Source: Gemmatimonadota bacterium
GTDB lineage: Bacteria > Gemmatimonadota > Gemmatimonadetes > Gemmatimonadales > GWC2-71-9
Direction: 5' to 3'
DNA: 64,000 nucleotides
Assembly: GCA_029262195.1 (NCBI GenBank)
Contig: JAJCZX010000024.1
Coordinates: 65,323 to 129,322, forward strand
Under the pieces are notes generated by a model. The model had not been told where the DNA came from. It worked only from the letters and a program-made list of their open reading frames with translations, and did no database searches. Of this stretch, positions 44,030 to 53,317 are shown piece by piece. Numbering within the stretch: position 1 is the first letter of the stretch; every line of letters begins with the position of its first letter. The translations under genes and the position numbers were made by a program.

Positions 44030-44406
44030 GTCGGCGTCTGAACCCATGCACTTGCGTCATTGGGTAGGATTTCCACAACAACATGTTTGTAATGTGGAAA
44101 ACCTCAGAACGCTATAATCGCATACGATTTAAGGACTAACGGGCTCCACCTGTTAACAAAGTTGACGTGTGAGGACTTAAAGTATTGCAATTAATGAGGT
44201 TGTAAGTCAGGTTGTGTTTCGGGAGTTTCTAGCAAAATTTCGTGGAAAAGTCGGTTTCGGAGGACCCGGAGAGGGGTGTTTTTCCGTTTGCTGAAAGCCC
44301 ACAACCTCTTGACAGGCAACACTTAAGCTCATATGTTGACCCGCCCAAACCACCCAGGGTGAGGGGGTATACTTATCAACATGTCCCGGAGTATGCAGGG
44401 GGATAT
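44030..44406 (+). promoter_or_regulatory. Leader and promoter region of hupB
   Basis: About 380 bp without a convincing gene. An imperfect dyad with 8-bp arms, TTTCCACA (44070-44077) and TGTGGAAA (44093-44100), is followed by a TATAAT (44112-44117) without a good -35. The best promoter is TTGACA (44309-44314), 17 nt, TATGTT (44332-44337), which would start the transcript about 60 nt before ATG 44407. The in-frame extension from GTG 44242 runs through this promoter and is not accepted as coding. Confidence 0.45.
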
Positions 44407-44757
44407 ATGACTAAGGCCGATTTAGTCGAAAAAGTGACGGCCACAATAGCTCGGACCGCTGGTCCGATGATTTCGAAAAAAGACTGTGCGCGGGTCGTGG
44501 ATGCGTTTCTTGATTCTGTCCGCGACGCTCTGGCTGCTCAACATAATATTGAAATTCGAGGTTTCGGTACTTTCAAGATCCGCAATCGGAAGACTCGAAT
44601 GGCTAGAAATCCACGCACGGGAGAGCCAGTGGAAGTGGCAGCCCGTCCGGTTCCGGTATTCAAGCCGTCGAAGGAATTGCGCAATCTCGTTGCCGAGGGT
44701 GAAACCCTCAGTGCCGACCCGCGATCAACAGCTGCGGCGGAGCAAACAGGCTTCTAA
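44407..44757 (+). CDS. HU-family DNA-binding protein
   Basis: 116 residues from ATG 44407 (AGGGGG site just before). MTKADLVEKVTATIARTAG, FLDSVRDALAAQHNIEIRGFGTFKIRNRKTRMARNPRTGEPVEV and VPVFKPSKELRNLV give the complete HU/IHF fold with the DNA-embracing arm containing NPRTGE. A 20-residue tail (EGETLSADPRSTAAAEQTGF) follows the core. It compacts and bends DNA. It stands alone with its own promoter and terminator. Confidence 0.93.
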   Translation: MTKADLVEKVTATIARTAGPMISKKDCARVVDAFLDSVRDALAAQHNIEIRGFGTFKIRNRKTRMARNPRTGEPVEVAARPVPVFKPSKELRNLVAEGETLSADPRSTAAAEQTGF

Positions 44758-44811
44758 TAAAACGGCTGAACTAATCTTGTCCGGCGAACCTTGGCGTCAG
44801 GCGAGAAAAGT

Positions 44812-44840
44812 GGGCAGGTCATAGTGGCCTGCCCTTTTTT
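44812..44840 (+). terminator. Intrinsic terminator after the HU gene
   Basis: Stem GGGCAGG (44812-44818) pairs with CCTGCCC (44828-44834), followed by six T. Confidence 0.9.
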
Positions 44841-44921
44841 GTACTGATTAAGACACCGCGCCGAAGCCATACTCTTTATATATTGTTTACTGATTCCGAA
44901 AAGACGCTCCGAAAAAGATTT

Positions 44922-45167
44922 ATGAAAATCACCTGTCTAATTTTCGGCAAATACGCCGAGGTTGTTGGAACGGACAAAACAGAGTTCGAATTGCCCGAAG
45001 GCGCCTCGTTGGTTGACGCGATCCAAGAACTGAGGGATACGTTGCCCAACGGATCGAGGATCCCTGCTTCGACGATGGTGGCAATCAATCAGGTACATGC
45101 GTTGCCAACCCGGATACTTGAAGAGGGCGACGAATTGGCTCTGCTACCCCCGCTGGCGGGCGGTTGA
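44922..45167 (+). CDS. moaD: Molybdopterin synthase small subunit MoaD
   Basis: 81 residues from ATG 44922. The beta-grasp fold (KITCLIFGKYAEVVG, LPEGASLVDAIQEL) ends in LLPPLAGG; the terminal Gly-Gly becomes a thiocarboxylate that donates sulfur to precursor Z. It overlaps moaE by one base (TGATG). Confidence 0.93.
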   Translation: MKITCLIFGKYAEVVGTDKTEFELPEGASLVDAIQELRDTLPNGSRIPASTMVAINQVHALPTRILEEGDELALLPPLAGG

Positions 45168-45598
45168 TGGTTGATTCCATCGTTCACGGCCCGATCGACA
45201 TTGCTGCTTTTGCGGCCGAGGTGGGAGGTGCCGCGATGGGAGCTTCCACCATCTTTTCCGGTACGGTGAGGAGATCGGAAGCTGACGGCCCGATCGTTGC
45301 AATCGAATACTCCGCATACGAGGATATGGCGCGGTTGGAGTTTGAGAAAATCCTCGCCGAAACTTCGAGGCGGTGGCCAGACGGCAAATTCGCTGTGTGT
45401 CATCGTCTGGGTCGGGTCGAACTCGGCGAGGCGAGTATCGTCATCGCGGCGTCAACCCCGCACCGGGCAGAGAGTTTTGATGCCTGCCGATTTGTTATCG
45501 AAGAGGTAAAAGCTCGGCTGCCAGTCTGGAAAAAGGAAATCTTTGAAGATGGTTCAGAGGGGTGGAGAGAGAATGGGCCTGTCGATAGCTCTGATTGA
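45167..45598 (+). CDS. moaE: Molybdopterin synthase catalytic subunit MoaE
   Basis: 143 residues from ATG 45167. Typical blocks are GASTIFSGTVRR, IEYSAYEDMARLEFEKIL, CHRLGRVELGEASIVIAASTPHRAESFDACRFVIEEVKARLPVWKKEIFEDGSEGW; the Lys residues in VKARLPVWKKE form the active site. It works with MoaD to make molybdopterin. moaA and moaC are not in the window. Confidence 0.94.
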   Translation: MVDSIVHGPIDIAAFAAEVGGAAMGASTIFSGTVRRSEADGPIVAIEYSAYEDMARLEFEKILAETSRRWPDGKFAVCHRLGRVELGEASIVIAASTPHRAESFDACRFVIEEVKARLPVWKKEIFEDGSEGWRENGPVDSSD

Positions 45599-46073
45599 GC
45601 CTCAGATACCTCCAAACACTGGCAATGTCGTGCGCCTTTCTGCCGCGACCGGTCTTTCTCTGCACCTTGTCGAGCCGATGGGGTTCGACCTTGACTCACC
45701 CAGGGCCAAAAGAGCAGGCCTGGGCTACTGGGATCAAGTGGATGTCTGGACGCACCCAAGTGTGGGAGCGTTCTGGGAAGCCATTTCTGAGCAACGTTGC
45801 TTATATTTCTCTGCCCATGGCGCAACTTCGTATTTCGATGCGCCGTATTCGTCTAACTCGGTTCTTGTCTTTGGAAGTGAAACCAGGGGAATACCAAAAA
45901 GTGTTCTCGAAAAAGGCGAACGGATTTACCGAATTCCAATGGTGGAAACCGTTCGGAACATCAATCTCGCTACCTCTGTTGGCATTGTTACATACGAAGC
46001 AATCAGACAATTGGGAATCCGACTTGACGGATGCGAGATGGGTGCTGCCGACGCGATTGCCACTTTAAAATGA
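45573..46073 (+). CDS. trmL: tRNA (cytidine/uridine-34-2'-O)-methyltransferase
   Basis: 166 residues from ATG 45573, overlapping moaE by 26 nt. SPOUT-fold motifs: IALIEPQIPPNTGNVVRLSAATG, LVFGSETRGIPKSVL and RIPMVETVRNINLATSVGIVTYEAIRQ. It methylates the 2'-OH of the wobble nucleotide. Length agrees with TrmL and there is no N-terminal RNA-binding extension as in TrmH. Confidence 0.92.
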   Translation: MGLSIALIEPQIPPNTGNVVRLSAATGLSLHLVEPMGFDLDSPRAKRAGLGYWDQVDVWTHPSVGAFWEAISEQRCLYFSAHGATSYFDAPYSSNSVLVFGSETRGIPKSVLEKGERIYRIPMVETVRNINLATSVGIVTYEAIRQLGIRLDGCEMGAADAIATLK

Positions 46074-46098
46074 TGATTAATGCCAGTCTGGAGCTAAA

Positions 46099-47025
46099 GT
46101 GAAAAAAATTACCGTCGTCGGAGCAGGACATGTTGGCGCCACCACCGCGCAGCGAGTCGCTGAAAAAGAGTTGGCCCAGGAGGTCGTGCTCCTGGATATC
46201 ATAGAAGGCACTCCGCAGGGTAAGGGGCTCGATCAATTCCAATCCGCCCCCATTGAAGGCTTTGATTCGAGGATAATCGGAACTAACGACTACGGCCCGA
46301 CCGCAGGCAGCGGGATTTTCATTGTCACCGCTGGTATCGCCCGCAAACCCGGTATGAGTCGTGACGACCTTGTGAGTACCAACGCAGGGATCGTCAAATC
46401 GGTGAGCGAGCAGATACGGAATTCATCTCCTGATGCCATTGTCATCGTCGTCTCCAATCCCCTCGACGTGATGTGCTACGTAGCCAAGGAAGTCACCGGT
46501 TTTCCCCGCGAACGAGTGATCGGTATGGCCGGAGTACTGGACACCGCCAGGTACCGCGCTTTCCTCGCCGCCGCAATGGACGTTTCGGTTGAGGACATCC
46601 AGGCGATGGTGCTTGGAGGGCACGGGGATTCGATGGTGCCGCTTGTTTCCTACACGACGGTTTCAGGAATACCTGTAACACAGATGCTTGAGAGGAAGGC
46701 GATCGACGACATCGTGGCGCGCACGCGATCCGGTGGAGCTGAAATCGTTGGTCTCTTGAAAACAGGCTCCGCGTACTACGCTCCTTCAGCCGCTGCCGTG
46801 CAAATGGCTGAAGCGATTGTCAAAAACAAAAAGAGAATCCTACCTTGCGCTGCGTGGCTTCAGGGCGAGTACGGTCTCGACGATTTGTATCTTGGAGTTC
46901 CATGCAAACTTGGCGAGAATGGCCTTGAGCAAATAGTTGAAGTCGAATTGAGCAGCAAAGAACAAATAGCTCTCAACAAATCGGCAGACGAAGTGCGCTC
47001 CACTATAGCATCGGTTTCGTTATAG
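46099..47025 (+). CDS. mdh: Malate dehydrogenase
   Basis: 308 residues from a GTG. The NAD fold opens with [31 protein letters not shown]. The substrate site has [23 protein letters not shown] and the catalytic [11 protein letters not shown]. The Arg-Lys pattern in ARKPGMSR indicates malate instead of lactate specificity. It is placed directly before sdhCAB, giving a TCA-cycle cluster. Confidence 0.95.
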   Translation: MKKITVVGAGHVGATTAQRVAEKELAQEVVLLDIIEGTPQGKGLDQFQSAPIEGFDSRIIGTNDYGPTAGSGIFIVTAGIARKPGMSRDDLVSTNAGIVKSVSEQIRNSSPDAIVIVVSNPLDVMCYVAKEVTGFPRERVIGMAGVLDTARYRAFLAAAMDVSVEDIQAMVLGGHGDSMVPLVSYTTVSGIPVTQMLERKAIDDIVARTRSGGAEIVGLLKTGSAYYAPSAAAVQMAEAIVKNKKRILPCAAWLQGEYGLDDLYLGVPCKLGENGLEQIVEVELSSKEQIALNKSADEVRSTIASVSL

Positions 47026-47061
47026 AAAAAGGGTGACCACCCCAACGCAAAATAGAGATAA

Positions 47062-47739
47062 ATGAGCCGAGTATTCGTTTTTTACAGATCGTCCATCGGA
47101 AAGAAAATCTTGATGGCGCTGACGGGGCTGGTGCTTTTCGGCTTCGTGTTCACCCACATGTTGGGGAATTTGAAGGCATTTCTGGGCGCCGAAGAATTCA
47201 ACGCATACGCCGAGGGATTGCGGTCTTTCGGCGCGCCGTTGATACCCCATGGGTACTTCCTCTGGGCTTTTCGGATCGGCCTTATTGGTGCTCTCATCGT
47301 GCACGTGGTAACTATGGTGCAGTTGTGGGCCATGGCGGGCGGGGCACGTCCGAAGGGGTACAAACAGGCTGTCCATCTTGAAGACGGTGTTTCCTCCCGG
47401 ACTATGCGGTTGGGCGGAATCGTCATTGTTTCGTTTGTGGCCTATCACCTGATGCACATGACCATCGGTAACGTCCATCCGAATTTCATTGTGGGTGACG
47501 CGTACAACAACCTGGTCGTCGGCTTCCAGTCGGTGCCGGTGGCGGTGGTCTACTCTATCGCTGTGATTGCGCTGGGCTTTCACCTGCACCACGGGATCTG
47601 GAGCATGTTCCAGTCTCTAGGTATGAACCACCTCAAATACAACCACCTGCGGCGGGTTTTTGCTCTCGCGTTCACCATTGCGGTGGTTGTTGGATTCTTA
47701 ACCATTCCGGTTGCCATCGCGACCGGGATCATCCAGTAA
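47062..47739 (+). CDS. sdhC: Succinate dehydrogenase cytochrome b subunit
   Basis: 225 residues with five membrane helices, of the single-subunit b558 type. Candidate heme ligands are His in VFTHMLGNLKAF, IVHVVTMVQLW, VAYHLMHMTIG and LGFHLHHGIWSMF. It anchors SdhAB and passes electrons to the quinone. The order sdhC-sdhA-sdhB and lack of sdhD fit the B-type enzyme found in Bacteroidetes, Bacillus and Gemmatimonadota. Confidence 0.93.
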   Translation: MSRVFVFYRSSIGKKILMALTGLVLFGFVFTHMLGNLKAFLGAEEFNAYAEGLRSFGAPLIPHGYFLWAFRIGLIGALIVHVVTMVQLWAMAGGARPKGYKQAVHLEDGVSSRTMRLGGIVIVSFVAYHLMHMTIGNVHPNFIVGDAYNNLVVGFQSVPVAVVYSIAVIALGFHLHHGIWSMFQSLGMNHLKYNHLRRVFALAFTIAVVVGFLTIPVAIATGIIQ

Positions 47740-47751
47740 AGAGTTACCGGA

Positions 47752-49662
47752 ATGCAACTCGATTCGAAGATTCCCGAAGGACCGATACAGGATAAGTGGG
47801 ACAAACACCGCTTCGACATGAAGTTGGTGAATCCGGCTAATAAGAGGAAACACACGGTGATTGTGGTTGGCTCAGGGCTGGCCGGTGCATCGGCGGCTGC
47901 CACCATGGGTGAACTTGGTTACGAAGTGAAGTGTTTCTGCTTCCAGGATAGTCCCCGGAGAGCCCACTCGATAGCGGCTCAGGGCGGAATCAACGCTGCC
48001 AAGAATTACCAGAACGATGGTGACAGCATTTACCGCCTGTTCTACGATACTGTCAAAGGCGGTGACTTCAGGTCCCGCGAAGCCAACGTGTATCGGTTAG
48101 CCCAGGTTAGCGTCGAGATAATCGACCAGTGCGCCGCTCAGGGGGTACCGTTTGCCCGGGAGTATGGCGGGCAACTTGGCAACCGGTCGTTCGGTGGTGC
48201 TCAGGTATCCCGTACTTTTTACGCACGCGGCCAAACCGGTCAACAATTGCTTCTCGGAGCCTATCAGGCGCTGGCGAAGCAAATTGGGGAAGGTAAAGTC
48301 GAGATGTTCACGCGAACCGAGATGCTGGATCTCGTGCTGGTGGACGGACAGGCCAAAGGGGTTGTGGTGCGAAATCTGGTTACTGGTGATGTGACCTCAC
48401 ACTCTGCTGACGCTGTGGTCCTGGCCACCGGTGGGTACAGTAACGTTTTTTACTTGTCCACCAATGCCAAAGGCTGCAACGTTACTGCCGCCTGGCGCGC
48501 CCATCGCAGGGGTGCCCTGATGGCGAACCCGTGCTACACGCAGATTCACCCAACCTGCATCCCCCAGAGCGGAGACTATCAGTCCAAACTCACGTTGATG
48601 AGCGAGTCGTTGCGAAACGATGGACGCATCTGGGTCCCACAGGAGCCCGGTGATTCTCGCGTTGCTGGTTCCATTCCCGAGACCGAACGCGATTACTACC
48701 TCGAACGGATCTATCCCAGCTTCGGTAACCTCGCCCCCAGAGATGTTTCGTCTCGTCGAGCGAAAGAAGCTGTCGATATGGGCAAGGGAGTAGGGCCGCA
48801 GGCAAACGGTGTGTACCTCGATTTCAAAGACGCGATCGGCCGTTTGGGACAGGACACGATTGCTGAGCGGTACGGCAACCTCTTTGACATGTACCAGCAG
48901 ATCACGGGGGAAAATCCGTACCAGGTACCCATGCGTATCTACCCGGCACCCCACTACACAATGGGCGGTCTGTGGGTTGATTACAACCTCGAGAGTACCA
49001 TTCCAGGATTATTCGTTGTCGGCGAGGCGAATTTTTCAGATCATGGGGCCAACAGGTTGGGTGCCAGTGCGCTGATGCAGGGTCTGGCGGACGGGTATTT
49101 CGTTTTGCCTTACACGATTGGCAACTACCTTGCCACGCAGAAAGATGGGGCTCCATCGGCCGACTCCAGCGAGTTCAAAGAAGTGGAGCGGGAGGTCAAT
49201 GAAAAAACGCAGAAACTTCTCAACGTGGATGGTAAGCGCACGGCAGAGTGGTTCCACCGCGAACTGGGCAAGATCGTGTGGGACAAATGTGGTATGGCTC
49301 GCAACGAGGCCGGACTCAACCAGGCTCTTGAGGAAATTCGAAACCTGCGCGGCGAATTCTGGAAGGATGTGAGAGTTCCGGGAAGTGGCAAGGACTTTAA
49401 TCAAACGCTGGAACATGCAGGACGCGTTGCCGACTTCCTGGAGTTTGCTGAATTGATGTGTGAAGACGCCCTGCAGCGTGACGAGTCCTGCGGAGGACAC
49501 TTCAGAGAAGAACACCAGGTGGACGGTGAAGCGAAGCGGAACGACGAAGATTTCGCATACGTTGCGGCCTGGGAATTCAAAGGAGTGGGGGAAAAACCCG
49601 AACTTCATAAAGAAAACCTTGAGTTTGAAAACGTTCACCTCGCAGTACGGAGCTATAAATAA
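47752..49662 (+). CDS. sdhA: Succinate dehydrogenase flavoprotein subunit
   Basis: 636 residues. FAD fold: [25 protein letters not shown]-attachment region: [23 protein letters not shown], where the His is the covalent site. Active-site and capping regions include HPTCIPQSG and the late [15 protein letters not shown] and [17 protein letters not shown]. The longer B-type sequence matches its single-anchor partner. The stop overlaps sdhB by one base. Confidence 0.96.
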   Translation: MQLDSKIPEGPIQDKWDKHRFDMKLVNPANKRKHTVIVVGSGLAGASAAATMGELGYEVKCFCFQDSPRRAHSIAAQGGINAAKNYQNDGDSIYRLFYDTVKGGDFRSREANVYRLAQVSVEIIDQCAAQGVPFAREYGGQLGNRSFGGAQVSRTFYARGQTGQQLLLGAYQALAKQIGEGKVEMFTRTEMLDLVLVDGQAKGVVVRNLVTGDVTSHSADAVVLATGGYSNVFYLSTNAKGCNVTAAWRAHRRGALMANPCYTQIHPTCIPQSGDYQSKLTLMSESLRNDGRIWVPQEPGDSRVAGSIPETERDYYLERIYPSFGNLAPRDVSSRRAKEAVDMGKGVGPQANGVYLDFKDAIGRLGQDTIAERYGNLFDMYQQITGENPYQVPMRIYPAPHYTMGGLWVDYNLESTIPGLFVVGEANFSDHGANRLGASALMQGLADGYFVLPYTIGNYLATQKDGAPSADSSEFKEVEREVNEKTQKLLNVDGKRTAEWFHRELGKIVWDKCGMARNEAGLNQALEEIRNLRGEFWKDVRVPGSGKDFNQTLEHAGRVADFLEFAELMCEDALQRDESCGGHFREEHQVDGEAKRNDEDFAYVAAWEFKGVGEKPELHKENLEFENVHLAVRSYK

Positions 49663-50408
49663 TGAAGATCACTCTTCAAGTGTGGCGCCAGGCGAACGCG
49701 AACGATGAAGGGCGCTTCGAGACCTACCATCAGGGTGGCGTCAACGAGGAGATGTCGTTCCTTGAAATGCTCGATGTCCTAAACGAAAGTTTGATCAACG
49801 AGGGCAAGGAACCGGTGGCCTTTGAAAGCGATTGCAGAGAGGGAATTTGCGGAGCCTGCGGAATGGTTATCAGCGGCTCGCCTCATGGTCCGAAGAAGGC
49901 CATCACCACCTGTCAGTTACACATGCGCAGTTTTTCGGATGGAGAAGAAATTTGGCTGGAACCGTGGCGAGCGAAGGCTTTCCCCGTCGTCAAAGACCTT
50001 GTGGTTGATCGATCCAGTCTGGACCGGATCGTAGAATCCGGTGGTTTCATCAGTGTCAGAACCGGGAGTGCGCCTGACGCCAACGCCATTGCCGTTCCGA
50101 AATCCAACGCTGACCGCGCCTTTGATGCGGCCGCCTGCATCGGATGCGGGGCCTGCGTAGCCGCCTGTCCGAACGCATCGGCGATGTTGTTTACATCGGC
50201 AAAGGTCGCTCACCTAGGACTTCTTCCACAGGGGCAACCGGAGAGGTTTAGCCGTGCGGTTTCGATGGTAGCGACTATGGATCAACAGGGGTTCGGTTAC
50301 TGTACTAACCACGGTGCATGTCAGACGGCATGTCCGAAAGAAATCAGTATTGATTTGATCGCCATGCTGAACAGGGACTTGGCCATCGGAGCACTATCGG
50401 GAGCCTGA
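49662..50408 (+). CDS. sdhB: Succinate dehydrogenase iron-sulfur subunit
   Basis: 248 residues. The [2Fe-2S] ligands are in [15 protein letters not shown] with a later Cys; the [4Fe-4S] and [3Fe-4S] ligands lie in [15 protein letters not shown] and [15 protein letters not shown]. It carries electrons from SdhA to SdhC. Confidence 0.96.
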   Translation: MKITLQVWRQANANDEGRFETYHQGGVNEEMSFLEMLDVLNESLINEGKEPVAFESDCREGICGACGMVISGSPHGPKKAITTCQLHMRSFSDGEEIWLEPWRAKAFPVVKDLVVDRSSLDRIVESGGFISVRTGSAPDANAIAVPKSNADRAFDAAACIGCGACVAACPNASAMLFTSAKVAHLGLLPQGQPERFSRAVSMVATMDQQGFGYCTNHGACQTACPKEISIDLIAMLNRDLAIGALSGA

Positions 50409-50415
50409 ACACCAC

Positions 50416-51084
50416 TTGGATCAACACAGCGATGCACCAGCCCCCGCTACGCCACTGCCCCTCGAACTGCAGCCGTTTGCGGTAGACTTCTCCGGCGGAC
50501 ACATCTACGTCAGACCGAAACCGTTTGGTAACCACTGGTTCGATTACAAGATCAACCAATGGCCGATGCGTTACCGCCCCATCGGGGCAACAATCGGTGT
50601 CCTTGTGGGTGTGCTGGGACTTGTTCTTATTGATGGATTAGTTCGGGAGTTGCTTGGGAATCTTGGTTTTGCGGTTCGAGCGCCACTGGCAGTAGGACTT
50701 TTCGTGTTTTGGGGTATTCTCACCGTTTGGATGGTCAATTTACCAAGGTTCTTCAGGCACAAAGGCAAACCGCGGTGGCTGCTAGACCCATCGGCTGATC
50801 AGGTTACGATTACTAACCCGACAGGGGGAGTCCGAGCTTTTCCGTTCTCGGATATGACGGGCTTTGTAGTTGAGGGGGGAGAGGTGCGCCTCGGAGATCG
50901 ACCGGTTCATACATTTGCCGTGTATGGGGAAACAGAAGGTGAACGAGTTCTTCTGGGTTGGTTCTCCGACGAAATCGCCGCCACCAGGCTTCGAGACAAA
51001 TTGCGTGCGTCGTTAGTCGAAAACCGGGCAGCTTATGAGTGGAACAAGAAAAACCCCAGGCGTGGTCAGGACCCTCCAGGGTAA
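50416..51084 (+). CDS. Membrane protein of unknown function
   Basis: 222 residues from a TTG 7 nt after sdhB. A cytoplasmic N-terminus rich in Pro (APAPATPLPLELQPF) is followed by two membrane helices (PIGATIGVLVGVLGLVLIDGL and APLAVGLFVFWGILTVWMVNL) and a beta-rich soluble domain (DQVTITNPTGGVRAFPFSDMTGFVVEGG) that looks like a PH-like or GRAM-type fold. I do not recognise the family. The close spacing after sdhB suggests a shared transcript. Confidence 0.65.
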   Translation: MDQHSDAPAPATPLPLELQPFAVDFSGGHIYVRPKPFGNHWFDYKINQWPMRYRPIGATIGVLVGVLGLVLIDGLVRELLGNLGFAVRAPLAVGLFVFWGILTVWMVNLPRFFRHKGKPRWLLDPSADQVTITNPTGGVRAFPFSDMTGFVVEGGEVRLGDRPVHTFAVYGETEGERVLLGWFSDEIAATRLRDKLRASLVENRAAYEWNKKNPRRGQDPPG

Positions 51085-51097
51085 AAAGGGAGCAAAA

Positions 51098-51946
51098 ATG
51101 TTGAGGGTTGTTCGCCACCTGGATCCGCGGACCTTCTTTAATATGGCGCGGGAATGGCTTCTTGAAGAAGAGGCTCTGAACAACATCGTGCTAGGGCTCG
51201 AAAGTCAGGTCATCGGCGAGAGCCACCCGTTTGATCATCCTCTATACTTTGCCACAATTGAAAACCTCGATGGAATCGTGGGGTGTGCTTTCAGAACGCC
51301 TCCGTTCAAGTTGGGTCTCACCGAAATGCCCGCTGGTGCCGCCGCGCTGGTCGCTGAGGACGTCGCGTCGGTCTACCCCGGGATCCCCGCCGTGCTGGGC
51401 TCCGAGCGTTGTGTTGTTGAGTTTGCCAAACGATGGGATGTTCTCAAAAACACCGGGCACTTCTGTCGCCTCCGAATGCGGATTTTTGCGTTGGAGCATT
51501 TGATCGCGCCGGAACGTCCGTCCGCGGGTTCACTACGCCCTGCTACCAGGGACGATTTGCCACTGGTGTCCCGTTGGGCGGTGGGCTTCGGCGAAGACAC
51601 CCACCTCCCTGGCGAAATGACGCGAATGGCCCCCTCCATGGTTGAGGATGGATCTATATTCCTCTGGGAGGACGATCATCCGCGCTCGATGGTGGGGGCT
51701 CGGGGCAAAACGCCTAATGGGATCCGAATTTCATATGTGTATACGCCGCCCGAGGAGAGGGGTAAAGGGTATGCATCCACGTCCGTCGCCGAGTTGACCA
51801 GAAGGCAGCTGGCCGCAGGCAGAAGGTTTTGCTTTTTGTACACGGACCAGGCAAACCCGACATCTAACGCGATTTACCAACGCCTGGGCTACCATGTTAA
51901 GGGCGAAGTGGTGGATGTTGGGTTTGACGAGGTCGCGACTATTTGA
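51098..51946 (+). CDS. GNAT-family acetyltransferase
   Basis: 282 residues from ATG 51098 (GGGAG site). The C-terminal GNAT domain has ISYVYTPPEERGKGYASTSVAELTRRQLAAGRRFCFLYTDQANPTSNAIYQRLGYH, with the acetyl-CoA loop RGKGYA. The N-terminal half (about 1-140) is a separate domain, possibly a degenerate second GNAT fold. The substrate is unknown. Confidence 0.85.
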   Translation: MLRVVRHLDPRTFFNMAREWLLEEEALNNIVLGLESQVIGESHPFDHPLYFATIENLDGIVGCAFRTPPFKLGLTEMPAGAAALVAEDVASVYPGIPAVLGSERCVVEFAKRWDVLKNTGHFCRLRMRIFALEHLIAPERPSAGSLRPATRDDLPLVSRWAVGFGEDTHLPGEMTRMAPSMVEDGSIFLWEDDHPRSMVGARGKTPNGIRISYVYTPPEERGKGYASTSVAELTRRQLAAGRRFCFLYTDQANPTSNAIYQRLGYHVKGEVVDVGFDEVATI

Positions 51947-51959
51947 GAGGTGGTGTTTT

Positions 51960-52571
51960 GTGGAGAATTCAGATCACTGGAATCGCGTTTACGGAGCCAA
52001 GCCGACGAACAGAGTTAGCTGGTACCAGGACATTCCCGCTCTTTCTCTCAAAATCATTGACTCGATTGCAGGACACGAGTCCCGCATTCTGGATGTGGGA
52101 GGGGGGGCGTCGACGCTGGTCGATTCTCTTCTCGACTCAGGCTTTCAATCCCTGGGCGTCCTTGACGTGTCGGTCGTGGGTTTGCGGAAAAGCAAGGAAC
52201 GGTTGGCTGACGCCTACAAGTCCGTCGAATGGTTTTATGTCGATGTCCGGGAGTTTCGGGACACTCAGCGTTGGGATGTATGGCACGACCGTGCCGTATT
52301 CCATTTCTTGACCGCCCCGGAGGATCAGAAGGCGTACATGAAGTCACTTGATCTTGCGCTGAAGCCAGGAGGGCATGTGGTTATAGCCACTTTTGCGCTG
52401 GACGGCCCCGAAAAGTGCAGCGGGCTCGATGTTGAACGTTACGACTCCGAAAAACTAAGGAAGACTTTCGGTTCGGCGTATGAGTTGGTTGACTCCAGAC
52501 GAGAGGTACACCTGACTCCGGAGGGACGCGAACAAAATTTTCAATACGCATTGCTGCGCCGGTCAGAGTGA
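51960..52571 (+). CDS. Class I SAM-dependent methyltransferase
   Basis: 203 residues from GTG 51960; a GAGAGG site precedes it. HWNRVYGAKPTNRVSWYQ marks the N-terminus, and ILDVGGGASTLVDSLLDSG is the SAM-binding motif I. FYVDVREF and WDVWHDRAVFHFLTAPED are motifs II-III. The family includes small-molecule methyltransferases. The stop overlaps the start of the amidotransferase gene. Confidence 0.85.
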   Translation: MENSDHWNRVYGAKPTNRVSWYQDIPALSLKIIDSIAGHESRILDVGGGASTLVDSLLDSGFQSLGVLDVSVVGLRKSKERLADAYKSVEWFYVDVREFRDTQRWDVWHDRAVFHFLTAPEDQKAYMKSLDLALKPGGHVVIATFALDGPEKCSGLDVERYDSEKLRKTFGSAYELVDSRREVHLTPEGREQNFQYALLRRSE

Positions 52572-53317
52572 CTGCTAATTCCGCGGGGAAGCGCGAACCG
52601 CTTGTAATTCTCAAATCCGGAGTTGCCGAACCGGAAATCGTTGCTCGTTTCGGAGATTTTGAGGACTGGATAAAGACGGCGCTGGGGGAAGTAGACCGTC
52701 CGGTCGCAATCGTGGATTGTGACAAAATTCTCGGAGGGTTTGCCAGGATAGATATCGTCGGTTTGATCATAACCGGCGCTAACGAAATGGTCACCGACAA
52801 CGCCCCCTGGCTGGAGCCAGCCCGCGAATGGATCCGATCGCTGCATTCAAACGGTGTCCCGATTCTAGGAATTTGTTTTGGCCACCAACTTTTGGCGCAG
52901 GCCCTGGGGGGGGTGGTCGGTTATAACCCGGCGGGCAAAGAGCAGGGAACTGCGATGATCCGGTGCACGGAAGAGGGTCGGACCGACGTTCTGTTTGCTG
53001 CGCTCGGCGAGGAATTCCCCGTCCAGGAATCGCACTGGCAATCGGTCTTTCAAATGCCGCCCGGAGCAGTGCGATTAGCGTCCAACCAGATGGACATCAA
53101 TCAGGCTTTCAGAGTGGGAAACACGAGTTGGGGTGTCCAATTCCATCCGGAATTCACGACACAGATGGTGCGAGAATACGTCACGATCCAGGCTGCAGAG
53201 ATCCGCGGACGGGGGGAGGACCCGGATGAAATAAGATCTCGGATTTCCTCCTCCCCTGCGGGGGCCGTACTAAGCGCTTTCTCTAAAGTGGTCTTTGAAA
53301 GAAACAGGTGCGGTTAG
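52568..53317 (+). CDS. Class I glutamine amidotransferase (GMP synthase-like)
   Basis: 249 residues. The triad is visible: Cys in GICFGHQLLAQALGG, and His and Glu in GVQFHPEFT. It belongs to the free-standing GATase group related to the GMP synthase amidotransferase domain; no synthetase domain follows. Some members act on gamma-glutamyl compounds. The stop overlaps the convergent VCBS-protein stop by 4 nt. Confidence 0.85.
   Translation: MTANSAGKREPLVILKSGVAEPEIVARFGDFEDWIKTALGEVDRPVAIVDCDKILGGFARIDIVGLIITGANEMVTDNAPWLEPAREWIRSLHSNGVPILGICFGHQLLAQALGGVVGYNPAGKEQGTAMIRCTEEGRTDVLFAALGEEFPVQESHWQSVFQMPPGAVRLASNQMDINQAFRVGNTSWGVQFHPEFTTQMVREYVTIQAAEIRGRGEDPDEIRSRISSSPAGAVLSAFSKVVFERNRCG

Noticed and set aside
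44242..44406. 55-residue N-terminal extension of the HU protein
   Set aside because: It runs through the best promoter and the HU fold starts at ATG 44407 behind a clear AGGGGG site.
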